A stretch of DNA of 40,734 nt, taken from the NCBI GenBank assembly GCA_913063055.1, contig CAJXZK010000011.1, positions 1 through 40,734 on the forward strand, read 5' to 3'. Of the stretch, positions 16,406 through 25,080 are shown in pieces. Made by a program: the position numbers and the translations under genes. Every line of letters begins with the position of its first letter. The stretch's first letter is position 1. Source of the stretch: an uncultured bacterium (GTDB taxonomy: Bacteria > Cyanobacteriota > Vampirovibrionia > Obscuribacterales > Obscuribacteraceae). Below the pieces are notes generated by a model. It did no database searches. It was not told where the DNA came from and saw only the letters and a list, made by a program, of their open reading frames with translations.

Positions 16406-17545
16406 ATGCGCCGCCACAAAATATTAGTAGTGGATGATGAGGTTCCGAATCTCCGCTTGTTGAGGCGCGTACTCTCTGAAGAGCACGACATAATTGAGGC
16501 CCAGAGCGGCGCGGAAGGCCTGGAAGTACTGAAAAACGAGTACATCAGCCTGATTATCACCGACCAACGCATGCCAAACATGACTGGCGTTCAGCTTCTT
16601 GAAGCCTCTCTTGGCGTCTGCCCCGATACAATTAAAATTCTTTTGACCGGCTACACCGATGTGCAGGCCCTGGTAGACGCCATCAACGCTGGTTCAGTCT
16701 ATAAATATATTGCCAAACCCTGGGACGCCGACGAGCTAAAACTGACTGTGCGCCGGGCTCTTGAGGCCTTCGAGCTAAAAGAAAGCAACGACCGTCTGTT
16801 GGGCGAGCTAAAGGTCGCCATCGCCGAACTAGAGTCAGTCTCAGTGGGAACCATCCGTGCATTAGCCGATGCCCTCGACGCAAAATGCGACTACACCGCT
16901 GGCCACTCCCTGCGGGTGAGCCGCATTGCCGTATTGATTGGCCGCCAAATGGGCCTGACCGATGAAGAGTTGCGCGACGTCGAACTAGGAGGCATCCTCC
17001 ACGACATCGGCAAAATCGGCGTTCCCGAGTCTATTTTGTGGAAGCCCGACAAGCTCAGCGCCGAAGAAAAAGAAATCATGTGCAAGCACCCGGTCAAGTC
17101 AGCCGAGATTATTGGCGATTTGCGCGGCCTCGTGCGCGCCCGCGAATACGTCAAACACCACCACGAGTACTACAACGGCGAGGGCTACCCCGATGGCCTG
17201 GCCGGAGCCGACATTCCCGTGGGCGCCCGCATTATCTTGGTCTCAGACGCCTACGACGCCATGACCACAGACCGCCCCTACAGAAAATCAATTGGCCACG
17301 AAAAGGCCATGGTCGAAATCAGAAAGATGTGCGGCACCCAGTTTGACCCCGAAGTGGTCGACGCCCTCTTTGCCATAATCGGCCCTGGCGGCCACGAAAT
17401 TGACCGCATCATCAATGAGCAGTTCCCCGATAGCTTTATTGGCCTGACTCTTCCCGGAGCAGATCCAACAAAGACTGGTAAACGGTTTCAGGATGAAGCC
17501 GAACGCCAAGCCCGTCTTGCAGCGATCGAGGCGGCGAAACATTAG
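16406..17545 (+). CDS. Response regulator with HD-GYP cyclic-di-GMP phosphodiesterase domain
   Basis: Residues 1-120 are a receiver domain: DD at 10-11, phosphoacceptor Asp53 in ITDQRMPNM, TGYTD and Lys104 in YIAKPW. Residues about 145-330 are an HD-GYP domain with all metal and GYP motifs: GHSLRVSRIA, GGILHDIGKIG (His199-Asp200), HHHEYYNGEGYPDG (251-264), and SDAYDAMTTDRPYR. HD-GYP enzymes linearise cyclic-di-GMP, lowering adhesion and often controlling type IV pili. The start is ATG 16406 with AGAGGA five bases upstream. It forms a two-component pair with the preceding kinase. The 3' end overlaps the converging GT9 gene by 110 bases. Pilus genes start about 3 kb away, so a link to pilus control is plausible but inferred. 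Confidence 0.95.
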   Translation: MRRHKILVVDDEVPNLRLLRRVLSEEHDIIEAQSGAEGLEVLKNEYISLIITDQRMPNMTGVQLLEASLGVCPDTIKILLTGYTDVQALVDAINAGSVYKYIAKPWDADELKLTVRRALEAFELKESNDRLLGELKVAIAELESVSVGTIRALADALDAKCDYTAGHSLRVSRIAVLIGRQMGLTDEELRDVELGGILHDIGKIGVPESILWKPDKLSAEEKEIMCKHPVKSAEIIGDLRGLVRAREYVKHHHEYYNGEGYPDGLAGADIPVGARIILVSDAYDAMTTDRPYRKSIGHEKAMVEIRKMCGTQFDPEVVDALFAIIGPGGHEIDRIINEQFPDSFIGLTLPGADPTKTGKRFQDEAERQARLAAIEAAKH

Positions 17546-18665
17546 AGTCTGGTCTATCAGCTAAGACTTTGAAGTTCTTTTGATTGGGGATAAGCAATTT
17601 GGGATCGGTGGGTCCAAATAGGGCCACGAGATTTTTATTGAGCCCCACGCCAATGTGCATGGGAGCCGAGTCAACGCACACGAGAACATCGCATAGGCTC
17701 GTCAGCGCCGCTAGATCAGCCAAGCCCTTGGTTTTGCCCACTGCACTTATATATGGAGCGGCATCTGCTTTGAGCAACTTCTCCAACCCAGCCACAACTT
17801 CTTTGTCGTCCGGCCCGCCGCACAAAATCACGCGGGTTTGGAACGGCAGATCTTTTTGATTCTGCAATAGTCTGATAAATGCCAGCCAATTCTCAGAAGA
17901 CCAATGTTTGATAATGCCCTTGCTCACTGCCATCTGCGATGTGCCAGGATGAATCAAAATAGTCTTGACTGGCCTAGTATCGTCAGTGGTGACAGCCGTT
18001 TGCGATGCTGCTAGCGTACTTTCATGCGTGCTTTCGTGCGTACTTGCTTGCGTAGACTTTTGCGCAGCCGCTTGCGTTTGCTTCAGCCCTTCCTCTAAAA
18101 AGGCCTTCATGGCCGCCAAAGAATCAGGCTTGAGGGTTATCTTTGGCACTTGATAAGTGTCGTCAACATCTCTTATCGAAGCATTAGGGTTAGCCTTGCG
18201 CCGCAGATAATTGGCCATGCCCTTGGTCAAATCATGGTACATGTCAGCGGCATACTGATCACGCAAAAGCTTTACTGGGTGGGTTAAAAGCGACTTTACT
18301 GGTGAGCCAGCATCGTAACCAACGCGCAATTTTATGCCCGATAAAAAAAGTAACATTGCCACCATGGGCGAAGACCCAGACGAAATCACCATGTCATAGC
18401 CGCCCTTGCGAAGCAGCATGGTAAGCGTAATTAGGTCAAACGGTGTGAGTGGCTTCTTTTTGATATCAAAAGTAATAATCTTGTCGATCAGGTTGGTGAC
18501 TTCCATCACCGACTTTGAGCGCGGCTCTACCAATAAGGTAAGCTCGCAGTCAGGCGCCAGTTCTTTTATCCTCTCTAAAGTCGGAAGAAAAAGAACTTCA
18601 TCTCCAATACCGCCAAAATTAATAGCGAGCACTTTTGCTGGGCTACTCATCGAAAGGGTTTCCAT
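17436..18665 (-). CDS. Glycosyltransferase family 9 protein with low-complexity linker
   Basis: A second GT9/heptosyltransferase-like enzyme, 409 residues. The N-terminal domain has INFGGIGDEVLFLPTL (15-30). The C-terminal domain has ILIHPGTS, ILCGGPDDKE, CVDSAPMHIGVGL and VALFGPTDP. Only about 20-25% similar by eye to the first GT9 protein, so not a recent duplicate. Residues about 195-230, between the two domains, are a low-complexity run rich in Gln, Ala, Ser and Thr with ASTHEST repeats, at the same structural place as in the 3192 gene. ATG 18665 or the ATG five codons later (18650; better GGAAA spacing) can be the start. The last 110 bases overlap the 3' end of the HD-GYP gene on the other strand. 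It is divergent from the LCP gene, and both probably act on envelope polysaccharide. Confidence 0.87.
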   Translation of the reverse strand: METLSMSSPAKVLAINFGGIGDEVLFLPTLERIKELAPDCELTLLVEPRSKSVMEVTNLIDKIITFDIKKKPLTPFDLITLTMLLRKGGYDMVISSGSSPMVAMLLFLSGIKLRVGYDAGSPVKSLLTHPVKLLRDQYAADMYHDLTKGMANYLRRKANPNASIRDVDDTYQVPKITLKPDSLAAMKAFLEEGLKQTQAAAQKSTQASTHESTHESTLAASQTAVTTDDTRPVKTILIHPGTSQMAVSKGIIKHWSSENWLAFIRLLQNQKDLPFQTRVILCGGPDDKEVVAGLEKLLKADAAPYISAVGKTKGLADLAALTSLCDVLVCVDSAPMHIGVGLNKNLVALFGPTDPKLLIPNQKNFKVLADRPDSNVSPPRSLQDGLGVRLHPETVYQSLLDLLREESGQ

Positions 18666-18781
18666 CCGGGGTTTAAAAGCTTCAGTAAATCAAGAACAAT
18701 TGGGTCTGAAAAGACCTGCGTAATATCATCACTAATAACAGCACGTATAATAACCAAGTTTGCAGGCATCCTCAGGTTACA

Positions 18782-20065
18782 TTGAAACCAAGCTACTGGC
18801 TCCTTATTTTTATTCTCTGCGCCGTAGTTGGGGTTGGCGCGGGCTATTTTGCCACGCTTGTAACCCGGCCACAGTTAATTCCACCACAGCTTCGCATCGC
18901 CACCCTGCGGGAACCCACCACAGTGCTCTTCTTGGGCGTAGACGTGGTTTACACCGACATGGGAAGACGTAAACAAAAGATAGATAAAGACGCTTTCACC
19001 GGCCGCTCAGACACCATCTTAGTGGCCCGCCTCGACCCGGTTTCCAACTCCCTTAGAGTAATTTCAATTCCCCGCGACACCGAAGTGCGCATCCCCGGCA
19101 ATGGCATACAAAAGATCAACGCCGCCAATGCCATCGGTGGGCAAAACCTGGCAATAGAGACTGTCAGCGGCTTTCTGGACGAGACCAAAATCGATCATTA
19201 TGTAGTTCTCAACGTTCACGGCCTAGTAGATTTGGTCAATGAACTGGGGGGAATCACGGTCGAAGTTCCCAAGAAGATGCAGTACATGGACTGGACCGCC
19301 AAGCTCAAAATCGACTTAGAGCCTGGCATGCACACCCTTACAGGCAATCAAGCTATGGGCTTTGTGCGCTTCCGTCACGACGCTCTCGGCGACATCGGCC
19401 GCGTGCAACGTCAATCAATCTTCTTGCGAGCAGTACTCGACAAGGCCCTCAGACCAGACAGCTGGGCGCATTTGCCTAAACTTCTTGACATAGCGCAACA
19501 ATACATTAGTACTGATATGAGCATTCAAGACATGATGGGAATGGCCAACTTTGTTCGAGGCGTCCCAAAGTCTAACCAGCTCTTAACAATGATGCCTGGC
19601 ACGTTTTCGCCCAACGGCAACTGGGTAGTTGCACCGTCTGATATACGCAAAATGGTGGCACGATTGAATGGTGCCAACTTCGTAGAATCATCAAAAGACG
19701 ACATACGCATATCGGTCGAAAACTCAAGCGCCACCGAGGGTATGGGTCGCAAAGTGGCAAAACTTTTAGGTGTGCGTGGCTACCGAAACGTATCCGTGCA
19801 ACAACCAAACTTAGATTGTCCCGAGGGCATTAAACGTACAAGAATTATCGCTCAGAAAGCCAATCCGGAAGATGCGAGTTTAGTACGAACTGATTTGGGG
19901 AGTATAGGCGATATAGTCAATGCGTCTGTTGGCAATATCGAAAGCTCAGTTACCGTGGTCGTCGGCAATGACCTGGCTGCCAAGATACTTGAACAAGAGA
20001 ACGCCTTAACTATTCCAGAAACGGCTCCCCAAGCCAATTCGCATGGTGGTATTACACGCCGCTAA
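18782..20065 (+). CDS. LytR-CpsA-Psr (LCP) family cell wall ligase with LytR C-terminal domain
   Basis: LCP proteins move polysaccharides or teichoic acid-like polymers from undecaprenyl pyrophosphate to peptidoglycan at the outer side of the membrane. A signal anchor (residues 4-26) is followed by the LCP domain (about 45-235): LFLGVD, GRSDTILVARLD (Arg75, Asp77), SIPRDT (Arg98, Asp99), KINAANAIGG, FVRFRHD and GDIGRVQRQ, including the conserved Arg residues that hold the pyrophosphate. The C-terminal 110 residues (RISVENSSATEGMGRKVAKLL...VVVGNDLA) match the LytR_C domain. The start is TTG 18782 with AGG six bases before. It is divergent from the GT9 gene, 116 bases apart, a shared promoter region. 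The acceptor polymer is unknown. Confidence 0.93.
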   Translation: MKPSYWLLIFILCAVVGVGAGYFATLVTRPQLIPPQLRIATLREPTTVLFLGVDVVYTDMGRRKQKIDKDAFTGRSDTILVARLDPVSNSLRVISIPRDTEVRIPGNGIQKINAANAIGGQNLAIETVSGFLDETKIDHYVVLNVHGLVDLVNELGGITVEVPKKMQYMDWTAKLKIDLEPGMHTLTGNQAMGFVRFRHDALGDIGRVQRQSIFLRAVLDKALRPDSWAHLPKLLDIAQQYISTDMSIQDMMGMANFVRGVPKSNQLLTMMPGTFSPNGNWVVAPSDIRKMVARLNGANFVESSKDDIRISVENSSATEGMGRKVAKLLGVRGYRNVSVQQPNLDCPEGIKRTRIIAQKANPEDASLVRTDLGSIGDIVNASVGNIESSVTVVVGNDLAAKILEQENALTIPETAPQANSHGGITRR

Positions 20066-20170
20066 GGCGAATTGTTCAGAGAATGTTATGTTTTCTCTTT
20101 GAAACATACATGCGCACTTAGTATTTCATGATGTACATTTGAGTGAAATGCACTTACACTCGAAGCGAGG

Positions 20171-20189
20171 GAGAACTTACATAGTTCTC
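20171..20189. promoter_or_regulatory. Perfect palindrome upstream of the small 82-residue gene
   Basis: GAGAACTTACATAGTTCTC has 7-base perfect arms around a 5-base centre. It lies about 90 bases upstream of the ATG at 20282, a usual place for an operator. No known regulator site is recognised. Confidence 0.4.
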
Positions 20190-20281
20190 ATTCTGTTCAA
20201 AGTCCAGTCTTAAGTACAAGTCCAATGTTCGACGGTTATATCTCTCCAGGCATCTAAGAGAATTCTAGAAAGGCAGGCGGC

Positions 20282-20530
20282 ATGATTCATTACGTTTATT
20301 CAACACGCGGCGGCTACCTCTATCTTGTAGGCAAGCACAATCAAGAGCCTAAAGTAGAAGAAGGCAATTCAGAGTTTGTATTGTCAGTTCCTGATAAGAC
20401 CTCACAAACCCAAATCGACACTCTCGCTCACAAGCGCTTCATGGACCATCTCAGACGTCCACGCAGAGCTGCTCACGATCGCCACAAAGTAGAAACTAAA
20501 GTGGTAGAACGCGAACTCGTTACCGTATAA
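20282..20530 (+). CDS. Small hypothetical protein
   Basis: An 82-residue protein of no recognised family, very polar and basic in its second half (HKRFMDHLRRPRRAAHDRHK). The first 25 residues have alternating hydrophobic and Tyr residues (YVYSTRGGYLYLVG) that could form a beta hairpin. No signal peptide, membrane helix or Cys. AAAGG lies 10 bases upstream of ATG 20282 in a purine-rich leader. It has its own upstream region of 215 bases with a palindrome, so it seems separately regulated. It is likely real because frame, ribosome site and leader agree, but the function is unknown. Confidence 0.6.
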   Translation: MIHYVYSTRGGYLYLVGKHNQEPKVEEGNSEFVLSVPDKTSQTQIDTLAHKRFMDHLRRPRRAAHDRHKVETKVVERELVTV

Positions 20531-20833
20531 AGAGATCAGTCGAAAGGGTCAGGCCTAATTAGAAACCTAATTAGCGGCCTGATACCGGACGGTGTCTCAT
20601 TGGAGAATGTCGGCAGCAATGTTGATGAACTTTTGTTAAGCCGCTGGGGTGATTACCTCGGCGGCTTTCAATTTGGAGTGATTTAACTAAAAGGATAGGG
20701 CTGAGCGGATAATCAGCCGGAGGCTGGGCCAAAAGCGTTAGAAGCTGCCAGGCTTTGGGCATGGAAAAGAGGTAGTGGTGTGAGTACACTTAGTATGTAG
20801 GGGCGGCCTTTTTCTTTTGAGGGTGATGGAATT
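20531..20833 (+). other. Structured leader region upstream of the pilin gene
   Basis: About 300 bases without a gene, with three potential hairpins in a row: 20551-20580 (AGGCC-TAATTAG pairing with CTAATTA-GCGGCCT, containing a direct CCTAATTAG repeat), 20638-20667 (AAGCCGC with GCGGCTT and an inner GGT/ACC), and 20700-20719 (GGCTGA with TCAGCC). A GC-rich stretch and CCTTTTTC follow near 20805-20820. It may be a long 5' UTR, a terminator for the upstream gene or a small RNA. It does not fit the cyclic-di-GMP riboswitch consensus. Confidence 0.45.
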
Positions 20834-21412
20834 ATGTCAGTGACAAAATTAGCTGTAAAAAGACGACCAATGCAGCGGCATCTGAAAACTCTGAGAAAAA
20901 TTCGATCAGAGCGCGGATTCACCCTGATTGAGCTGCTAGTAGTCGTAATTATTATCGGTATTCTCGCCGCCATCGCGCTACCGAACTTCATCGGCGCCCA
21001 GGATAAGGCCAGAGAAGCCAGTGTTAAGGGGAATATGCACACCGCCCAGGTGGCAGCCGAAATGTTCGCGACAGACGCAGGTGGAAACTATCCCGCTACT
21101 GCAAGTGACAATGGCTACAAGTCTTACTTCCCAGGTGGTAACAGCAACCAAGGTAACCCATCTGGCGGAAACTACCCAGTAAATCCATTCATGAACGCAC
21201 CTCAGCCGCTTGCAACTGGTGCCGTTACTGATGTTCAAGCTACAAGAGCTGCTGCTCCTGGTTCATTGGGAAGCCAAGGCACTGTCTACTACAATGTGAT
21301 TGGCACATCTGGCAACAACACGTCGTATGCAATTCAAGGTGCTGGTAAAAACCCAGGCAATGCCTTGAGTGGAACTTCAGCTGGTACTACACTGGTTCTT
21401 TCAAACCAATAA
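20834..21412 (+). CDS. pilA: Type IV pilin (major pilin-like)
   Basis: The 192-residue protein carries a class III signal: a basic leader of 28 residues ending in ERG, then FTLIELLVVVIIIGILAAIA with Glu at position +5. Prepilin peptidase cleaves after the Gly and methylates the new Phe. The hydrophobic helix forms the pilus core. The mature part has about 164 residues, rich in Gly, Asn, Ser and Thr, with SYFPGGN and a C-terminal TTLVLSNQ. The leader is long; a second ATG at residue 13 would give a more usual 16-residue leader. GAGGGTG lies upstream of ATG 20834. The next two genes follow closely on the same strand. Symbol by family resemblance; the number of pilin genes in the genome is unknown. 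Confidence 0.9.
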   Translation: MSVTKLAVKRRPMQRHLKTLRKIRSERGFTLIELLVVVIIIGILAAIALPNFIGAQDKAREASVKGNMHTAQVAAEMFATDAGGNYPATASDNGYKSYFPGGNSNQGNPSGGNYPVNPFMNAPQPLATGAVTDVQATRAAAPGSLGSQGTVYYNVIGTSGNNTSYAIQGAGKNPGNALSGTSAGTTLVLSNQ

Positions 21413-21469
21413 GCAGCTAGAATCTACAGTCCGATTAAGTTCAGAGCCAGCTACAATCGATAGGAAATC

Positions 21470-21997
21470 GTGACAAGCAATTCTGCCCAAGTTGTAAAAC
21501 AAAAGCACGTTTGGACGCCTGTAGAAGTAGGACTCGTTCTGTTTTTCTCGGCAATGTTGATAGGTATGTTTGTACCTAGAGTGACTAGTGCTGAAGAGAA
21601 AGCTAACGAGCAGATTACTCGCACTTCGATGCATATCGCTCAAGTGGCGCTTGAGACTTATGCTGCCGATCACAATAACACGTATCCTGCTGAAGTAGAT
21701 GATGCGCTGAAGAGCTATTATCCTGGCGGGGAAGCTGATGGTAAGACACCGGCCTCTCAGGGGCCATTGAACCCCTACAGCAAGAAGCCAGAGTTTCCTG
21801 TAATGGTTGGCTATGTCTCTACACCGACGGCGGTGCGAACACTTCCACCAGAAAGTACGGGCGCTGCAGCGGGTCAGGTAGTTTATATACCGCTCAATAA
21901 CCATAGAAGTTATGCTTTGCTTGGCACCAAGGGCGATGGCAAGGCTATTGATGGCACACTTCCAAAAACAACTTTGGTATTAAGCAGCATCTGGTGA
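21470..21997 (+). CDS. Pilin paralogue lacking the prepilin peptidase cleavage site
   Basis: This 175-residue protein aligns without gaps to the preceding pilin over the N-terminal 70 mature residues: both have a hydrophobic helix, AQVA.E.YA.D..N.YPA-type sequence, KSY.PGG, and a terminal TTLVLS. Where the pilin has GFTLIE, this protein has VWTPVE. The Glu at +5 is kept, but the -1 Gly is Val, Phe +1 is Trp, and a Pro occupies +3. Prepilin peptidase needs the -1 Gly, so the protein should stay uncleaved and membrane-anchored as a type II single-pass protein. The GTG start at 21470 has AGGA four bases before it. It is in the pilin operon (57 bases after the pilA stop) and only 7 bases before the next gene. 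It may regulate, cap or tether the pilus. Confidence 0.85.
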   Translation: MTSNSAQVVKQKHVWTPVEVGLVLFFSAMLIGMFVPRVTSAEEKANEQITRTSMHIAQVALETYAADHNNTYPAEVDDALKSYYPGGEADGKTPASQGPLNPYSKKPEFPVMVGYVSTPTAVRTLPPESTGAAAGQVVYIPLNNHRSYALLGTKGDGKAIDGTLPKTTLVLSSIW

Positions 21998-22004
21998 GTA
22001 AAGC

Positions 22005-22745
22005 GTGACTGCTAGGAAGCAAAACACCTTTCTCTATATCTTATTAGTCTGTCTTGTGCCGCTTACGGTGTGGCTTCACGCTGGTGTCGCATCTTCGTTA
22101 AAGCGGCTGCATGGTGGTGAGGAGTTTGCGTTTATTCCTTCGGCTCAAGCCGTGCGTTTGGTGGCACTCGGCTATGATCAATTGCTTGCCGACTTCTATT
22201 GGTTAGCGTTTGTTAGCTACATCGGTGATGGTGTCGCGCGCTCTCACGATCAATCGGTGCTAGCCGATAAATATCTGGAGCTTGTTTCGAGTTTAGACCC
22301 GCATTTCACTCAACCGTATTGGTATTGCGCTTTTACTATTGGCTCTGCGCAGAAGAGACCACTGCGAGCCAACGAAATAATTCAACGTGGTATCAGAGCT
22401 AATCCTAATAATTGGTATCTGCCGTACATTGCAGGTATCAATATGTACCTGTATGCCCATGATGAAGTATCTGCAGCGAAGTACTACATGGTTGCTTCTA
22501 AATTTCCGGATGCGCCGTCATGGCTGGCTCGACAGGCGGTTATTCTGTCAGCGAAGATACCTTCGACAATCAAAGAAATAAATACTTGGGATACGATTTA
22601 TCGCTCAGAAAAATCAGCAATGATTCAAGCAAAAGCTCGCGATAAATTGGTGGCACTCTGGTCACGCGTTTATTCGGCTAGCCCGAAGGGCGAGATACGA
22701 GAGAAGGCTAAGAAGGCGTTGAAGGAGCTTGGGGTGGAGGTTTAG
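22005..22745 (+). CDS. Membrane-anchored TPR-like protein of the pilin operon
   Basis: The 246-residue protein begins with a membrane helix (FLYILLVCLVPLTVWLHA, 9-26). The rest is alpha-helical with TPR-like spacing, including LVALGYDQLLADFYWLAFVSYIGD, LDPHFTQPYWYCA and RGIRANPNNWYLPY. The stretch GYDQLLADFYWL recurs in membrane TPR proteins of several bacteria, but I cannot name a family. GTG 22005 has GGTGA seven bases upstream and lies 7 bases after the preceding stop, so the genes are cotranscribed. It probably faces the periplasm and may help pilus assembly or stability. It converges with the minor-pilin operon (44 bases between stops). Confidence 0.75.
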   Translation: MTARKQNTFLYILLVCLVPLTVWLHAGVASSLKRLHGGEEFAFIPSAQAVRLVALGYDQLLADFYWLAFVSYIGDGVARSHDQSVLADKYLELVSSLDPHFTQPYWYCAFTIGSAQKRPLRANEIIQRGIRANPNNWYLPYIAGINMYLYAHDEVSAAKYYMVASKFPDAPSWLARQAVILSAKIPSTIKEINTWDTIYRSEKSAMIQAKARDKLVALWSRVYSASPKGEIREKAKKALKELGVEV

Positions 22746-22789
22746 GTCTAGCTAATGGCTGGATGGTTTGCAGTTTGGCCAAGCCGAAG

Positions 22790-24193
22790 CTATGGTACAA
22801 GCTGACCTTGCACTTCTTGCCATGTTACTGCTTTGTAGCCGTGTAATATTGCCCCAGAACTGTTTGTTGCGTATGTCAGACCACTACCAGAGACTGCTGC
22901 TTTCGTAGCGTCGTTTAGCCTTGTATCTATATCTACGGTGCCGCTATTCTTCATCTTTACAGTGTCGCCGACAAGACCACCTTTAAACGTACCGCTTCCG
23001 GTGAGTGTTATTGTGGAATTTGGTGCGTAAATTAGGCCGTTAAAATCAGTGTCTAAGTTCAACGAGATTGGTCTTTGACCGGCATACCAAATTTGCAAAT
23101 TTCGGGCGCCACCGCTGCCATCAATTTGCTCGATTGAAGTATTGTTCAATGCTGATGCTGTGATGTTCGCTGCGTAAGAAGGAAGTACTCCCGTCGCGTC
23201 AGTGATACCGTCCTGGATGAATATTTTTACTGGGGCTGTAGTGTTAACTGTCGCAGAGTTTATGACTCCGTCATAGACAACTCCGGGTGTTTGATAGGAG
23301 CCTGGTTGCAAGATCGTCCCAATTGAATCATTCGATAAAGGCGATGCCGGACCAGCCTCCGGTACTGGCGCTGGCTTGAGTGTCGAAGTTGGAGGGTTTG
23401 GTTGTCCTAGAACCTGAGCTGTGATAGGTCCGACCGTAGCAACTGAATTCGCTATTGTATTTCCCGCAATGACGCTACCAGCACTTGAAAGATCTATCGT
23501 CCCGTTGGTTGCCACAGTGAGGCCGTACGGTGAGCCGGTGTCCTGACTAGAGCTGATAGTTAGGGGACCTGAGATTTGTGATAAATCTATGTTCGATCTA
23601 CTAAATATCGGGTTGTTAAAATATGACGTAACATTTCCTGTGCCACCATTGGTCGCAATCTCTGACGCCGAGAGGTTGAACATTGGTTCGAGAAATACGC
23701 GTACACTTTTTGTCCACATCCCTCTCTTCGCCGTACTTTCTATCACTCGCCAGTAGTCGCCTTGTACTGGTGTTGGCATTGATATTGGGTTGGTAGTATC
23801 GAGGCTTGGTGAATAGATAGAGCTTTCGTAGGCTATGCTTTGCCAGTCAGTTTTGGAGATGGATTTGATTCTGATGAATACTGTTCCATCTTTGAACCCG
23901 GTTAGGTACCTTGCGGGTACTGCTATGGATGCTACGTCTACTAGCGGACTGATTTGTCCGGGGTCGCTGACAGCATATTCGTTGAGCTGCTGGATTCCAT
24001 AGTCAACTCCGATTTCGGCAGCTGCTCTGAGTTCATTCATGTTCCGTCCGGTGCTTTCGCTTCGCATGATATTTTCAATCAGCGGAAACAGCGCGGCTAT
24101 CATCGAAACAGCAAAGAATCCAAATAGGATAATTGCTACGAGAACAAATCCTTCTTTTCGCGATTTGCGGCCTCGTTTTCTGTCTTGTCTCAT
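22790..24193 (-). CDS. PilX-like pilus assembly protein with DUF7305-like C-terminus
   Basis: The 467-residue protein has a basic N-terminus (MRQDRKRGRKSRKEG) followed by FVLVAIILFGFFAVSM, a class III signal of the PilX/GspK type in which Glu +5 is missing. Residues 40-160 resemble PilX N-terminal domains. The second half (about 280-460) contains LNLDTDFNGLIYAPNSTI and KGGLVGDTVKMKNSGTV, typical of the beta-helical DUF7305 region found in pilus-associated surface proteins. ATG 24193 overlaps the stop of the PilW-like gene by four bases (ATGA), so translation is coupled. GspK-like proteins cap the pseudopilus tip. It is last in a three-gene operon. Confidence 0.82.
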   Translation of the reverse strand: MRQDRKRGRKSRKEGFVLVAIILFGFFAVSMIAALFPLIENIMRSESTGRNMNELRAAAEIGVDYGIQQLNEYAVSDPGQISPLVDVASIAVPARYLTGFKDGTVFIRIKSISKTDWQSIAYESSIYSPSLDTTNPISMPTPVQGDYWRVIESTAKRGMWTKSVRVFLEPMFNLSASEIATNGGTGNVTSYFNNPIFSRSNIDLSQISGPLTISSSQDTGSPYGLTVATNGTIDLSSAGSVIAGNTIANSVATVGPITAQVLGQPNPPTSTLKPAPVPEAGPASPLSNDSIGTILQPGSYQTPGVVYDGVINSATVNTTAPVKIFIQDGITDATGVLPSYAANITASALNNTSIEQIDGSGGARNLQIWYAGQRPISLNLDTDFNGLIYAPNSTITLTGSGTFKGGLVGDTVKMKNSGTVDIDTRLNDATKAAVSGSGLTYATNSSGAILHGYKAVTWQEVQGQLVP

Positions 24194-25080
24194 GGCTGCA
24201 CCGGCACTATGTTCTGCATGGTCATGTTGCGACTATTTCGAATAAACGCTTCTGTGTGAACCCCAAAGAATTGCGGGAAACGGCCATCTCCCTGCTGCGG
24301 TGCTAAGCCAGTGTTCTTTACTTCAAGGTCAATTCCAACGCCTCTAAGTCGCTCAGCATTTGCTGCTGATGGTATGACCTTTGTGTTTGGCGGATCTGAA
24401 GTGCTAGGTGCGAAGTATGAGAAAACAATTGGCATGGCACTGCCGTTGCCTGTTGGACCAACGAGTCCTCTCAAAATAGTCTGCGGTGGATTGATTGCCG
24501 TCATGGGTGCAGAAGCTGTGCCCAGAACGTCTAGCTGTTCTCCTGGAAATCTAGCTACTTTTAGCTGGTACTCCCCTGCTCGTAATGGGTCAGCGAGTAC
24601 CTCGTATACAATTGTGTCTACATTAGCCATGTTTGTTGGCGGAGAGCCTGCTCCAAAGTGGTTCTTTGGCAAAATTGTAGGAACCCCATTTAAGGCACTA
24701 CCGGGATTCTTGTATAGAACTGGTACCTGAAGTATTAATATGCTGGGCCCTAAAATCATAGAACTCCAAGGCGCTGCTGGCCAACCGCCGGGCGGTGCAT
24801 TGCTTGCATACTTTGGATTGTTCGATGCTGGAAAAACTAGCCTATTGGCGCCATTTGCGTATCCATCGCCGATGCATCTAGCCTGACGAACGTCAGCCGA
24901 GATCCGATTTAGAGCTGATCTAGCTGCTGCTAGGCCGTCAACTTTGTTGGTCGTAGTCATGCTAGCTACCGTGATGAGCACAGCAAGTTCGCCGAAGACC
25001 GCCATCGAGCCTATCAAAATTACGGCTGTTACCACCAGCTCAGTAAGGCTGATTCCGCTTTGCGTTCGTCGTAAGCTCAC
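24190..25080 (-). CDS. PilW-like type IV minor prepilin
   Basis: A minor pilin of 296 residues. The class III signal is SLRRTQSG followed by ISLTELVVTAVILIG, with Glu at +5; Ile replaces the usual Phe at +1. A large C-terminal globular domain (PilW size) contains AARSALNRISADVRQA, usual in PilW/PulJ proteins. The start chosen is GTG 25080: it overlaps the upstream TGA (GTGA), which couples translation, and gives a normal 8-residue leader. Upstream Met codons in the same frame (25089, 25182) lie inside the PilV-like gene and lack ribosome sites. The 3' end overlaps the PilX-like start by four bases. Confidence 0.85.
   Translation of the reverse strand: MSLRRTQSGISLTELVVTAVILIGSMAVFGELAVLITVASMTTTNKVDGLAAARSALNRISADVRQARCIGDGYANGANRLVFPASNNPKYASNAPPGGWPAAPWSSMILGPSILILQVPVLYKNPGSALNGVPTILPKNHFGAGSPPTNMANVDTIVYEVLADPLRAGEYQLKVARFPGEQLDVLGTASAPMTAINPPQTILRGLVGPTGNGSAMPIVFSYFAPSTSDPPNTKVIPSAANAERLRGVGIDLEVKNTGLAPQQGDGRFPQFFGVHTEAFIRNSRNMTMQNIVPVQP

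Noticed and set aside
20534..20833. Cyclic-di-GMP riboswitch upstream of pilin
   Set aside because: Hairpins are present, but the conserved GEMM sequence blocks could not be matched.
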